64,000 bases of DNA from Aeromicrobium sp. Root495 (GTDB lineage: Bacteria > Actinomycetota > Actinomycetes > Propionibacteriales > Nocardioidaceae). A program made the translations under genes and the position numbers. Positions 33,879-45,905 of the stretch are shown one piece after another. A model generated the notes under the pieces. The model did no database searches. It was not told the DNA's origin and saw only the letters and a program-made list of their open reading frames with translations. Location of the stretch: positions 1,669,099 through 1,733,098 of the forward strand of contig NZ_LMFJ01000001.1 of the NCBI RefSeq assembly GCF_001426755.1. Direction: 5' to 3'. The number at the start of each line of letters is the position of its first letter. The stretch's first letter is position 1.

Positions 33879-35843
33879 TCAGGTGGGGGTGCCTGCGAAC
33901 TGGGCGGCATACAGCCGCTCGTACGCTCCCCCGGCCGTGACGAGCCGGTCGTGCGTGCCCTGCTCGACGATGTGCCCGTCCTCCATGACGACGATGTGGT
34001 CGGCGTCGCGGATGGTGGAGAGCCGGTGGGCGATGACGAACGACGTACGCCCGCTGCGCAGCCGTGTCATGGCCTGCTGCACGAGCGCCTCCGTGCGGGT
34101 GTCGACCGAGCTGGTGGCCTCGTCGAGCACGAGGATGGCCGGGTCGGCCAGGAACGCTCGCGCGATCGTGAGGAGCTGGCGCTGGCCCGCGCTCACCCCG
34201 GTCCCGCCGTCCTCGATGACGGTGTCGTAGCCGTCGGGAAGCGTGCGGACGAAGTGGTCGACCGACGCGGCCTCGGCGGCCCGCTGGACCGATGCGTCGT
34301 CGGAGGTGGCCGAGCCGTACGCGATGTTCTCGCGGATGGATCCCTTGAAGAGCCAGGCGTCCTGGAGCACCACGCCGAAGCTGCGACGCAGGTCGCCCCG
34401 GTGCATGGCGGCGATGTCGAGGCCGTCGAGCGTGATGCGACCGGCGTCGAGCTCGTAGAAGCGCAGCAGGAGGTTGGTGAGCGTGGTCTTGCCCGCACCC
34501 GTGGGACCGACGATGGCGACGGTCTGGCCGGGCTCCGCAGTGAGGTCGAGGCCCTCGATGAGCGGCTCCGGCCCGTACGAGAAGGTGACGTCGTCGAACA
34601 CGACGCGCCCCCGGAGGGGGTCGGGGAAGACTCCGTCGACCGGCTCGGGCGACTCCTCCTCCTCGTCGAGGAGCGCGAGCACCCGCTCGGCGGAGGCCAT
34701 GCCCGACTGCAGCAGGTTGACCATGGACGCGATCTGCGTGAGGGGCTGCGTGAACTGGCGCGAGTACTGGATGAACGCCTGGACCTCGCCGATCGTGAGC
34801 GTGCCCGAAGCCACCCGCACGGCCCCGATGACGGCGACGAGCACGTAGTTGACGTTGGACACGAACATCATGACCGGCTGGACGATGCCGGAGATGAACT
34901 GCGCCTTGAACGCGGCACCGTAGAGGTCGTCGTTGCGGCGCTGGAACTCCTCGCGGACAGCCTGTTGGCGGCCGAAGACCTTGACGATCTCGTGTCCGGT
35001 GAAGACCTCCTCGACGTGGCCGTTGAGCCGACCGGTGGCCCCCCACTGCGCGACGAACTGCGGCTGCGAGCGCTTCATGATGGCCTGCGTGAGCAGGACG
35101 GCCACCGGGATGGTGCCGACGGCCACGAGGGCGAGCAACGGCGAGATCCAGAGCATCATCGCCAAGGTCCCGACGACCGTCAGGACGGACGTAAGGAGCT
35201 GGCTGATCGTCTGCTGGAGCGACTGCGCGATGTTGTCGATGTCGTTGGTGGTGCGCGACATGAGCTCACCGCGCTCCTGGGCGTCGACCGTGGCGAGCGG
35301 GAGGCGGTTGATCTTGGCCTCCACGTCGCCGCGCAGCCGCGCCACCATGGTCTGGACGACCTGGGTGGTCAGACGCCCCTGCCACCACATGAACACCGAG
35401 GCGGCCACGTACAGGGCGATGGCGCCGACCAGCACCCAGCCGAGCGACGTGAAGTCGATGCCGCTGCCGGGCGCGAGGTCGGTGTTGCTGACGACGTCGG
35501 CCAGTCGGCCCTGCCCGTCGGCCCGCAGCTGGGCCACGACCTCGGCCTTGCTGGCACCGGGCGGGAACTGGTCGGAGAGGTAGCCGTCGAAGACGATGTC
35601 GGTGGCGTGGCCCAGGATGCGCGGGCCCACGACCGAGAGCGACGTGGCCACGACGCCCAGGAGGGCGATGCTCCACACCGTCATGCGGTCGACGAGCAGG
35701 CGGCGCATCATGCGCCGGAACGTGCCCTTGAAGTCCTTGGCCTTCTGACCGCCGGCCATCATGCCGGCCATGGGTCCGCGCGGCGGCGGTCCCGAGGGCG
35801 GGCGGGGAGCCTCGTGCTCGTGCTCCTGCTTCTGCTCGCTCAT
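33879..35843 (-). CDS. ABC exporter half-transporter, subunit with consensus Walker B and degenerate signature
   Basis: A 654-residue fused membrane-ATPase protein. After a Pro/Gly-rich cytoplasmic arm come six membrane helices (about residues 55-345) and an ATPase domain with Walker A VGPTGAGKTTL, Walker B ILVLDEATSSVD and switch histidine FVIAHRLST. The signature is VSAGQRQ instead of LSGGQ. Its ATG overlaps the stop of the partner subunit as ATGA. Together they make a heterodimeric type IV exporter with one consensus and one degenerate ATP site (TM287/288-like). Transported substrate is unknown; drug or lipid export is usual in the family. Confidence 0.92.
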   Translation of the reverse strand: MSEQKQEHEHEAPRPPSGPPPRGPMAGMMAGGQKAKDFKGTFRRMMRRLLVDRMTVWSIALLGVVATSLSVVGPRILGHATDIVFDGYLSDQFPPGASKAEVVAQLRADGQGRLADVVSNTDLAPGSGIDFTSLGWVLVGAIALYVAASVFMWWQGRLTTQVVQTMVARLRGDVEAKINRLPLATVDAQERGELMSRTTNDIDNIAQSLQQTISQLLTSVLTVVGTLAMMLWISPLLALVAVGTIPVAVLLTQAIMKRSQPQFVAQWGATGRLNGHVEEVFTGHEIVKVFGRQQAVREEFQRRNDDLYGAAFKAQFISGIVQPVMMFVSNVNYVLVAVIGAVRVASGTLTIGEVQAFIQYSRQFTQPLTQIASMVNLLQSGMASAERVLALLDEEEESPEPVDGVFPDPLRGRVVFDDVTFSYGPEPLIEGLDLTAEPGQTVAIVGPTGAGKTTLTNLLLRFYELDAGRITLDGLDIAAMHRGDLRRSFGVVLQDAWLFKGSIRENIAYGSATSDDASVQRAAEAASVDHFVRTLPDGYDTVIEDGGTGVSAGQRQLLTIARAFLADPAILVLDEATSSVDTRTEALVQQAMTRLRSGRTSFVIAHRLSTIRDADHIVVMEDGHIVEQGTHDRLVTAGGAYERLYAAQFAGTPT

Positions 35844-37582
35844 GCCGCCTCCTCCTCGGTGAGCTGGGAGAGGACGATCTCGCGGTACACGTCGCACGAC
35901 TCCATGAGCTCGGGGTGCGTGCCGGTGCCGACCACGGCGCCCTCGTCGAGCACGACGATGCGATCGGCGTGGCGGATGGTGGACACCCGCTGCGCGACCG
36001 TGATGACCGCGGCATCGGCCGTGACAGGCCGCAGCGCCGCGCGCAGGGCCGCGTCGGTCGCGTAGTCGAGGGCGGAGAAGGAGTCGTCGAAGAGGTAGAC
36101 CAGCGGACGCTTCACGACGGCGCGGGCGATGGCGATGCGCTGGCGCTGTCCGCCGGACAGGTTGGACCCGCCCTGGGCGACCGGCGCCTCCAGGCCCGCC
36201 GGCATGGCCCGCACGAAGTCGGCTGCCTGCGCGATCTCCAGCGCGTCCCACAGCTCGTCGTCGGTGGCGTCGACCCGGCCGTACCGCAGGTTGGAGGCCA
36301 CCGTCCCGGAGAAGAGGAACGCCTTCTGCGGCACGAGGCCGATGGCACCCCACACCGTCTCGGGGTGCAGGGAACGGACGTCGCGGCCGTCGAGGAGGAC
36401 CTGGCCGGCCGTGACGTCGAAGAGCCGCGGGACGAGGTTGAGCAGCGTGGACTTGCCGCTGCCCGTGGAGCCGATGACGGCCGTGGTGCGGCCGGGCTCG
36501 GCCAGGAGGTGGACGGCGTGCAGGACGTCGTGCTCCGCTCCTGGATAGGCGTAGGAGGCACCGCGAACCTCGACCCGGCCGGACGACAGCGGCACGTCGG
36601 CCACGTCGGAGTCGGCCACGATGCTGGGCTCGGTCTCGACGACCTCGGTGATGCGCTCGGCCGACACCTCCGCACGAGGCCAGAGCATGAGCATGAACGT
36701 GGCCATCATGAACGCCGTGAGGATCTGGATGAGGTAGTTCTGGAAGGCGGTGAGCGTGCCGACCTCGAGGTCGCCGCTCGCGATGCGGTACCCGCCGAAC
36801 CACGTGGCCAGCACGACCGAGACGTTCATGATGAGCATGACCGTGGGGAACATGAAGGCCATCACCTTGCCTGCTGCCACCGCGACGTCGAGGTTGGCCT
36901 GGTTGGCCTCGCCGAACCGGCGCTCCTCCTGCTCCTCCTTGACGAACGCCCGGATGACGCGGATGCCCTGGATCTGCTCGCGCATCACGTCGTTGAGGTC
37001 GTCGATGCGGCCCTGCATGACCCGGAAGAGAGGACGCATCGTGCGGATGATGAGGGTCACGCTGGCCACGAGGACCGGGAGCACGAGCAGGAGCAGCGCG
37101 GAGAGCTCGACGTCCTGGCGCAGGGCCATGACCACGCCGCCGACCGCCATGATGGGCGCCGAGACGATGAGCGTGAGCGCCATGAACACGAGCAGCTGGA
37201 CCTGCTGGACGTCGTTGGTGCAGCGCGTGATGAGGGTGGGCGCGCCGAACTGGGCGAGCTCGCGGGCGGCGAACCCCTCGACGGAGTCGAAGACGGCGGC
37301 CCGCAGGTCGCGTCCCACGGCCATGGACACCTTGGCCCCGACGTAGACGGCGACGATCGTGGCCACGACCTGGGCCACCGTGATGGCCAGCATGAGTCCG
37401 CCCGTGCGCCAGATGAACGAGACGTCCCCCTCGACGATGCCCCGGTCGATGATGTCGGCGTTGAGACCGGGGAGGTAGAGGTTGGCAATGGTCTGCACGA
37501 GCTGGAACAGCAGCACCACCGCGATGGCTGCCCGGTACGGGCGCAGGTGGTGCTTCAGGAGCGGGAGAAGCACGCTCGTCAC
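35840..37582 (-). CDS. ABC exporter half-transporter, subunit with degenerate Walker B
   Basis: A 580-residue six-helix membrane protein with a C-terminal ATPase. Walker A is IGSTGSGKSTLL and the signature a canonical LSGGQRQRIAIARA, but the Walker B ends DDS (VYLFDDSFSALD) with Asp replacing the catalytic Glu, and the switch residue is Gln (VAQRVST) instead of His. This is the degenerate-site subunit of a heterodimeric exporter. GTG 37582 is the preferred start; a TTG at 37603 is possible. It is the first gene of the pair. Confidence 0.92.
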   Translation of the reverse strand: MTSVLLPLLKHHLRPYRAAIAVVLLFQLVQTIANLYLPGLNADIIDRGIVEGDVSFIWRTGGLMLAITVAQVVATIVAVYVGAKVSMAVGRDLRAAVFDSVEGFAARELAQFGAPTLITRCTNDVQQVQLLVFMALTLIVSAPIMAVGGVVMALRQDVELSALLLLVLPVLVASVTLIIRTMRPLFRVMQGRIDDLNDVMREQIQGIRVIRAFVKEEQEERRFGEANQANLDVAVAAGKVMAFMFPTVMLIMNVSVVLATWFGGYRIASGDLEVGTLTAFQNYLIQILTAFMMATFMLMLWPRAEVSAERITEVVETEPSIVADSDVADVPLSSGRVEVRGASYAYPGAEHDVLHAVHLLAEPGRTTAVIGSTGSGKSTLLNLVPRLFDVTAGQVLLDGRDVRSLHPETVWGAIGLVPQKAFLFSGTVASNLRYGRVDATDDELWDALEIAQAADFVRAMPAGLEAPVAQGGSNLSGGQRQRIAIARAVVKRPLVYLFDDSFSALDYATDAALRAALRPVTADAAVITVAQRVSTIRHADRIVVLDEGAVVGTGTHPELMESCDVYREIVLSQLTEEEAA

Positions 37583-37619
37583 CGTACCCGTTGCCCGTGA
37601 CAACCTCCCCTGACGAATG

Positions 37620-38420
37620 TCACGAGGTCGTGAGCCACTCCCCGTCGCGACCGGGGCGGGCGCCGGACGCGGCCAGGAGCCGGACGAGCTCGGGCTCCGG
37701 CGGGTTGTGGTGACTCAGGTGGACCGCCCTGATCTCCGTCCCGTCGTGCACGGCCCCGACGGACCGGAGCCGGGCGACGAGGTCCGCGAAGGACTCGAGG
37801 TGCAGATGTCCCGCACCCAGGTCGCGCCGCAGGCCGAAGGTCTCCTCCAGGAGGACGACGTCGTACGCGGCGTCGCGGACGGTCTCGACGACGTGCTGCG
37901 CCCAGGGGCCGGTGTCGCACCCCCACAGCAGCCGGGCACCGTCGGGCGCGGTGACGTCGTAGAGGACGGCGTCGCCCGCGGCGAAGACCTCGTGCGCGGC
38001 CGGCAGCACCCGGACACGGTGCTGCCCCACCACCACCTCGTCGCCGGCCTCGACCGGGACGAGCCGGACGTCGGCGTCGGGGGCGATCCAGTCACGGGCC
38101 TGCGCGACGACGTCGGCGGGACCGACGAGGTCGAGCGGCGCCTCGCTCACCCATCCCCGCTGCAGCAGCAGCTGAGGAGCCCAGTGGTCGACGTGGGCGT
38201 GCGTGACGAGCACGTGCCGCACGCGGTCGAGCGGGACGGCGAGCCGGCGCGAGGCGGCGGCGAGCTCGGGTCCGGCGTCGAGCAGCAGGACGTCGTCGAC
38301 GAGGGCGCAGCTGGGCGAACGGTCGACGTCCGACGCACGCTGCGTCTCGCACGAGCCGCAACGGCAGAACGGGTTGGGCCAGCCGTCCGCCGACCCGGTG
38401 CCCAGCAGCACGACCTCCAC
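37620..38420 (-). CDS. Metallo-beta-lactamase-fold hydrolase, PhnP-like
   Basis: A 266-residue enzyme with the metal motif THAHVDH (H74, H76, D78, H79) and later ligands in PAAHEVF, GCDTG and LSHHN. The N-terminal FCRCGSC cluster (C19, C21, C24) resembles the structural zinc site of PhnP-type cyclic phosphodiesterases. No phosphonate genes are near, so substrate is open. GTG 38420 was chosen because the beta strand VEVVLLGTGSADG starts there. The 80-bp repeat copy 2 lies 37 bp upstream. Confidence 0.82.
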   Translation of the reverse strand: MEVVLLGTGSADGWPNPFCRCGSCETQRASDVDRSPSCALVDDVLLLDAGPELAAASRRLAVPLDRVRHVLVTHAHVDHWAPQLLLQRGWVSEAPLDLVGPADVVAQARDWIAPDADVRLVPVEAGDEVVVGQHRVRVLPAAHEVFAAGDAVLYDVTAPDGARLLWGCDTGPWAQHVVETVRDAAYDVVLLEETFGLRRDLGAGHLHLESFADLVARLRSVGAVHDGTEIRAVHLSHHNPPEPELVRLLAASGARPGRDGEWLTTS

Positions 38421-38457
38421 GCCGACGACCCTAGTGCGCCGGTCCGCGCGAATCGTC

Positions 38458-38537
38458 GAGTGGCGCAAAGTGGGACTCGAGTGGCGCAGGTTGGCGCGAC
38501 ACGCCGTCCCAAAAGTGCCAATCTGCGCCACTCGCGG
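38458..38537. repeat. 80-bp dispersed hairpin repeat, copy 2
   Basis: Second copy of the element at 8388-8467, same orientation, differing at about five of 80 positions. It again has two direct and one inverted GAGTGGCGCA, and arms 38478-38495 and 38517-38534 pair over 18 bp. The single non-Watson-Crick pair sits at a different position from copy 1. It directly abuts the gluconokinase stop codon and precedes the MBL-fold gene. Confidence 0.85.
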
Positions 38538-39023
38538 TCAACGGGGGGCGGCGAGGAAGGCGTCGACGGCGGCCTCAGGGCCGCCCGTCGCCTCGACCTC
38601 CACGGCGTCCTCGTCGGGCGCGGGCGGCTCGAGGGTGGCGAGCTGCGAGGCGAGCAGGTCGGTGGGCATGAAGTGCCGGCCCTCCTCGAGCCGGTGCTCC
38701 ATGCGCTCGCGGAGCAGCTCCGGCGGCGCGCTCAGGTAGAGGAACCGGACCCCGGGCGCCGCAGCGCGCAGGACGTCGCGATACGGGCGGCGCAAGGCCG
38801 AGCAGCCGGTGACGGCTCCCCCGGTCGCGTGCTCCGCGAGCCAGGCTCCGACCCGCTCGAGCCACGGCCAGCGGTCGTCGTCGGTGAGCGGGACACCGGC
38901 CGCCATCTTCTGCTTGGCCTCGGCACTGTGCAGGTCGTCGCCGTCGCGGTGAGGGACGCCGAGGCGCTGCGCCAGGAGCTCGCCCACCGTGGTCTTGCCG
39001 ACGCCGGAGACGCCCATCACCAC
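38538..39023 (-). CDS. gntK: Gluconokinase
   Basis: Phosphorylates gluconate to 6-phosphogluconate, feeding the pentose phosphate pathway. Family motifs: P-loop MGVSGVGKTTVGELLA, HRDGDDLHSAEAKQKMAAGVPLTDDDRWPWL, TGCSALRRPYRDVLR and GRHFMPTDLLASQLATLE. With the GTG at 39023 the protein has 161 residues but lacks most of the first beta strand. The frame continues upstream (NPSAPAPLVVVMG) to a CTG at 39053 that overlaps the ffh stop as CTGA with AGGA before it, so a CTG start giving 171 residues deserves consideration. Confidence 0.92.
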   Translation of the reverse strand: MVMGVSGVGKTTVGELLAQRLGVPHRDGDDLHSAEAKQKMAAGVPLTDDDRWPWLERVGAWLAEHATGGAVTGCSALRRPYRDVLRAAAPGVRFLYLSAPPELLRERMEHRLEEGRHFMPTDLLASQLATLEPPAPDEDAVEVEATGGPEAAVDAFLAAPR

Positions 39024-39049
39024 GACGAGCGGGGCCGGCGCAGACGGGT

Positions 39050-40585
<1,536 letters not shown>

Positions 40586-40672
40586 CGGTGAGAGAGATCC
40601 TCGATCAGGCGGCGGACGGACTGACCCAGCCTATCCGAGGGCCTCGACGCTCGGGGGCCCGACGCTGCGGGG

Positions 40673-42958
40673 CTAGACGAGAGCGGCGTCGACGGCCACA
40701 CGGACGCGCGCCGCGGAGGCCTCGTCGAGGGCGTCGCCGTCGGCGTCGACGACGTAGAAGACGTCGCGGGCCTCGTCGCCGTACGTGGAGAGGTGCGCCG
40801 AACGGATCGAGTAGCCCAGCTCGGCGATGGCGTTGCTCACGGTCCACACGAGCCCGCGGCGGTCCTGGGCGCGCACCTCCAGCAGCGTCGCGGTCTGCTG
40901 GCTCTGCGGCACGATCCGCACGCGCGACGTGGCGCCCTCGACCGGCTTGAGCCGCATGCGCGTGGGAAGGTCCACCTCCCCCGCGATGACCGGTCGGAGG
41001 CGCTCGCGCAGCACGGCCGGGTCGACGTCGGGCCGCGAGACCTCCCAGAGCGAGGCGGCCGCGTCGCCGGCCGTGACGAGCCGGACCGAGCGGACCGCCA
41101 GACCCTGCAGCGCGAGACCTCCGGCGATCTGGGCGGTGATGCCCGGCCGGTCGGCCGTGACCACGGTGAGCAGCGAGCCACCGTGGTGCTCCTCGACGGT
41201 GACCTCCAGGTCCTCCGGCCCCAGGACGCCCGCCCGGGGCAGGGGCACGTGCTCGGGCCAGCCCACGTAGGTGTCGGGGTTGGCGTCGGCGACCGTGTCG
41301 TCCAGGACGTCGCGCGTCTTCTCGATGAGGCCGTGCACGAGGCCGCTGCGCCAGGAGGACCAGGCCGACGGCGCCGTGGACCGGGCGTCGGCCTCGGTGA
41401 GGGCGGCGAGCAGGTCGAGGAAGCCGGTGGTCTCGACGATCTCGGCCACGTTGGCGGCCGTGGAGGGGTCCTCGATGTCGCGGCGGGTGGCCACCGTGGG
41501 CAGGAGCAGGTGCCAGCGCACGAGCCGGCTGATGGTGCGGGACTCCTTCTCCGAGAAGCCCCAGCGCCGGGCGATCTCGAGCGCCACGGGCTCACCGACG
41601 ACGCTGTGGTCGCCCGGTCGACCCTTGCCGATGTCGTGCAGGAGCGCGGCCACGGCGAGCAGGTCGGGACGGTCGACGTCGCGGCGCAGCGCCGTGGCGG
41701 CCACGCACGTCTCCACGCTGTGCCGGTCGACGGTGAAACGGTGCACGGGCGAGCTGGAGCCCCGCAGGCGGATGGCCGACCACTCCGGCAACCAGCGGTC
41801 GACGACACCGGCGTAGTCGAGCTCGTCCCACACCGGGACGAGCCCAGGACCGGCCGTGAGCAGGTCGACGAGGCGGCGCCGAGCCTCCTCGGGCCACGGC
41901 TCCGGCAGCGGCGCGAGGTCGCGGGCCAGCCGGGCCGCGGTGCTGGAGCCCAGCGGGAGGCCTGCGACGGCGGCGTGCGAGGCCGCGCGCAGGCCCAGCA
42001 CGGGGTCCTTGCCCGGGCTCGCGTCCGGGGTGAGCACGACCTCGTCGTCGAGACGCCCCACGCCCTGGTCGACCTGCTGGACCCGGGCGTTGTGCGTGCC
42101 TGCGCGGCGCTTCAGCGCGGGGTCGATGACGTCCTCGATGCGCCGCCACGTGAGGGCGGAGAGGTGCGCCATGCGCCGTCCGACGTTGCGCACGTGCAGG
42201 TCGAGCTGCTCGGGGTCCTGGCCGAGCCGCTCGGCGACGTCGACCATGAGCTCGGGGCCGAGCCGGTCGTTGCGGCGGCCCACCACGGCGTGCAGGGCGT
42301 CGCGGACGTCGAGCAGCTCCGAGCGCAGGTGCTCGCTCTCGGCCTGGGGCACGTCGACGAGCCACGTGGCCACGAGAGCGCGCAGCACGACGCCGTCGCG
42401 CAGACCTCCGCCGGACTCCTTGAGGTCGGGCACGGCGGTGTGGGCGAGCCAGCCGAAGCGCTCGACCCGCTCCTCGCGGGCGTCGCGGACCTCGGCCACC
42501 CGGCGCCGGGCGTCGCGGCGCCAGTCAGCCAGGACGTGCGAGCGCAGTGCGAGGACGAGACCGCTGTCGCCGGCCACCGTCCGCGCGTCGAGCATCCCCA
42601 TGGCCGCCCGATGGTCCTGCTGCGCGGTCTCCCGCATCTGCGCGGCGTCGCGGACGGAGTGGTCGAGGTCGACCTTGAGGTCCCACAGCGGGTACCAGAT
42701 GGCCTCGGCCACCTCCTGGACCCGCTCGGCCGGGATGCCCGAGTCGTGCAGGAGCACGACGTCGAGGTCGCTGAACGGGCTCAGCTCGGAACGGCCGTAG
42801 CCACCGACCGCCACGAGGGCCAGGCCCTCGCCGGCCCTCGGGTCGCCCGAGGTGGGTGCTGCGGACGCGAAGAGCCGGCGCAGGAGCCGATCGGCCTCAT
42901 GGGCACGATCGGCACGGTCCTGCGCCGGCTCTTCCACGTCGTCGGTAGCCGAGGTCAC
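40673..42958 (-). CDS. glnD: PII uridylyl/adenylyltransferase GlnD
   Basis: Bifunctional sensor that modifies PII protein according to nitrogen status; in actinobacteria the modification is adenylylation. The 761-residue protein has the nucleotidyltransferase motif GGYGRSELSPFSDLD at residues 52-66, an HD domain (LLAVAALLHDIGKGRPGDHSVVG) and two C-terminal ACT domains (VTADRPGITAQIAGGLALQGL and VRAQDRRGLVWTVSNAIAELGY). Start GTG 42958 lies 21 bp after the glnB stop. It is the third gene of amt-glnB-glnD. Confidence 0.95.
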   Translation of the reverse strand: MTSATDDVEEPAQDRADRAHEADRLLRRLFASAAPTSGDPRAGEGLALVAVGGYGRSELSPFSDLDVVLLHDSGIPAERVQEVAEAIWYPLWDLKVDLDHSVRDAAQMRETAQQDHRAAMGMLDARTVAGDSGLVLALRSHVLADWRRDARRRVAEVRDAREERVERFGWLAHTAVPDLKESGGGLRDGVVLRALVATWLVDVPQAESEHLRSELLDVRDALHAVVGRRNDRLGPELMVDVAERLGQDPEQLDLHVRNVGRRMAHLSALTWRRIEDVIDPALKRRAGTHNARVQQVDQGVGRLDDEVVLTPDASPGKDPVLGLRAASHAAVAGLPLGSSTAARLARDLAPLPEPWPEEARRRLVDLLTAGPGLVPVWDELDYAGVVDRWLPEWSAIRLRGSSSPVHRFTVDRHSVETCVAATALRRDVDRPDLLAVAALLHDIGKGRPGDHSVVGEPVALEIARRWGFSEKESRTISRLVRWHLLLPTVATRRDIEDPSTAANVAEIVETTGFLDLLAALTEADARSTAPSAWSSWRSGLVHGLIEKTRDVLDDTVADANPDTYVGWPEHVPLPRAGVLGPEDLEVTVEEHHGGSLLTVVTADRPGITAQIAGGLALQGLAVRSVRLVTAGDAAASLWEVSRPDVDPAVLRERLRPVIAGEVDLPTRMRLKPVEGATSRVRIVPQSQQTATLLEVRAQDRRGLVWTVSNAIAELGYSIRSAHLSTYGDEARDVFYVVDADGDALDEASAARVRVAVDAALV

Positions 42959-42979
42959 CCCCTCAGGGTGCCTCGTGCC

Positions 42980-44585
<1,606 letters not shown>

Positions 44586-44709
44586 GAAACCTCCGGTAGT
44601 CGTGTGAGTCGGGCTGCGCACGGCGCTCGCCCCACAGGACACCTTCGTTTCGTCGGGTTTCGTCCGACGACCCTCCTTGTTGCGGACAGGTCACGAAAAC
44701 GGGCCGCAT

Positions 44710-44725
44710 GTTACGAGCCGGTTAC
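44710..44725. promoter_or_regulatory. GlnR-like AC-n9-AC motif upstream of amt-glnB-glnD
   Basis: GTTAC, six bases, GTTAC is a direct pair of GlnR-type half-sites with AC-n9-AC spacing, 125-140 bp upstream of the amt start and 22 bp downstream of the ftsY stop. A further GTCAC occurs at 44690-44694. A CGTCGG/CCGACG dyad lies closer to the gene at 44651-44669. Binding is inferred. Confidence 0.55.
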
Positions 44726-44747
44726 GCGACCGTGCCGACGTCGGCGC

Positions 44748-45905
44748 TCAGGTGAGCAGCGCGTCGACGAACTCCTGCGCGTCGAACGGGGCCAGGTCGT
44801 CGACGCCCTCGCCCAGGCCCACGAGCTTGACCGGGACGCCCAGCTCGCGCTGGACCGCGACGACGATGCCGCCCTTGGCCGTGCCGTCGAGCTTGGTGAG
44901 CACGACGCCCGTGATCTCGACGACCTCGCCGAACACCCGCGCCTGCGTGAGCCCGTTCTGGCCGGTGGTGGCGTCGATGACGAGCAGGACCTCGGTGACG
45001 GGGGCCTGCTTCTCGACGACGCGCTTGACCTTGCCGAGCTCGTCCATGAGCCCGGTCTTGGTGTGCAGTCGACCGGCGGTGTCGACCAGGACGACGTCGA
45101 CGCCGTCCTCGACGCCCTTCTTGACGGCCTCGAAGCCGACGCTGGCCGGATCGGCCTGCTCCGCGCCGCGCACCGTCTCGACCCCCACGCGCTCGCCCCA
45201 CGTGACGAGCTGCTCGGCGGCGGCGGCGCGGAACGTGTCGGCGGCACCCAGCACGACGGTCTTGTCCTCGGCCACGAGGATGCGGGCCAGGCGACCCACG
45301 GTGGTGGTCTTGCCGACGCCGTTGACGCCCACCATGAGGACGACACCCGGCTTGCCGTCGGCGCCCTGCGCCTTGACGCTGCGGTCGAGCGTGGGGTCGA
45401 CGAGGCGCACGAGCTCCTCGCGCAGCGCTGCACGCGCGGCCTCGGGGGTGGTGATGCCCTCGACCCGGACCCGCGTGCGCAGGGCGTCGACGAGCTCGGT
45501 GGTGGGGCCGATGCCGACGTCGGCGGCGAGCAGCGTGTCCTCGAGCTCCTCCCACGCGGCGTCGTCGAGGTGGTCGCGTCCGAGGACGGCGAGCAGACCC
45601 TGCCCGAGGGAGGACTGCGAGCGGGCCAGCCTGGCGCGCAGGCGGACCAGACGGCCCTGCGGGGCGTCGGGACGCTCCAGCGTGGCCGTGCCGACGGCAG
45701 GACCCTCGTCCGCAGGCTCGACGAGGTCCTCGTCCGGGAGGTGCGGCTCCGGGTGCTCCGGGTGGTCGATCTGCTCCTCGGTGATGGCGTCGAGCACGTC
45801 GGGCGGCGGGAGCGCCCGGCCGCCCCGGCGCACGAGCAGCGCGGTGCCACCGCCGATCACGACGACGGCGGCCACGAGGACGATGATGAGGGTCGTCAGA
45901 GTCAC
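44748..45905 (-). CDS. ftsY: Signal recognition particle receptor FtsY
   Basis: SRP receptor GTPase. The 385-residue protein starts with a membrane anchor (LTTLIIVLVAAVVVIGGGTALLV, residues 3-25), then an acidic linker (EEQIDHPEHPEPHLPDEDLVEP) and the NG domain with P-loop GVNGVGKTTT, VDTAGRLHTKTGLMDEL and TKLDGTAKGG. GTG 45905 overlaps the cydC stop as GTGA, so translation is coupled to the cytochrome bd assembly operon, an unusual partner for an essential gene. Confidence 0.96.
   Translation of the reverse strand: MTLTTLIIVLVAAVVVIGGGTALLVRRGGRALPPPDVLDAITEEQIDHPEHPEPHLPDEDLVEPADEGPAVGTATLERPDAPQGRLVRLRARLARSQSSLGQGLLAVLGRDHLDDAAWEELEDTLLAADVGIGPTTELVDALRTRVRVEGITTPEAARAALREELVRLVDPTLDRSVKAQGADGKPGVVLMVGVNGVGKTTTVGRLARILVAEDKTVVLGAADTFRAAAAEQLVTWGERVGVETVRGAEQADPASVGFEAVKKGVEDGVDVVLVDTAGRLHTKTGLMDELGKVKRVVEKQAPVTEVLLVIDATTGQNGLTQARVFGEVVEITGVVLTKLDGTAKGGIVVAVQRELGVPVKLVGLGEGVDDLAPFDAQEFVDALLT

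Noticed and set aside
40586..40672. SRP RNA gene or terminator between ffh and glnD
   Set aside because: The gap is only 87 bp, contains just a weak GGGCC/GGCCC pairing and lacks the conserved SRP RNA helix 8 loop.
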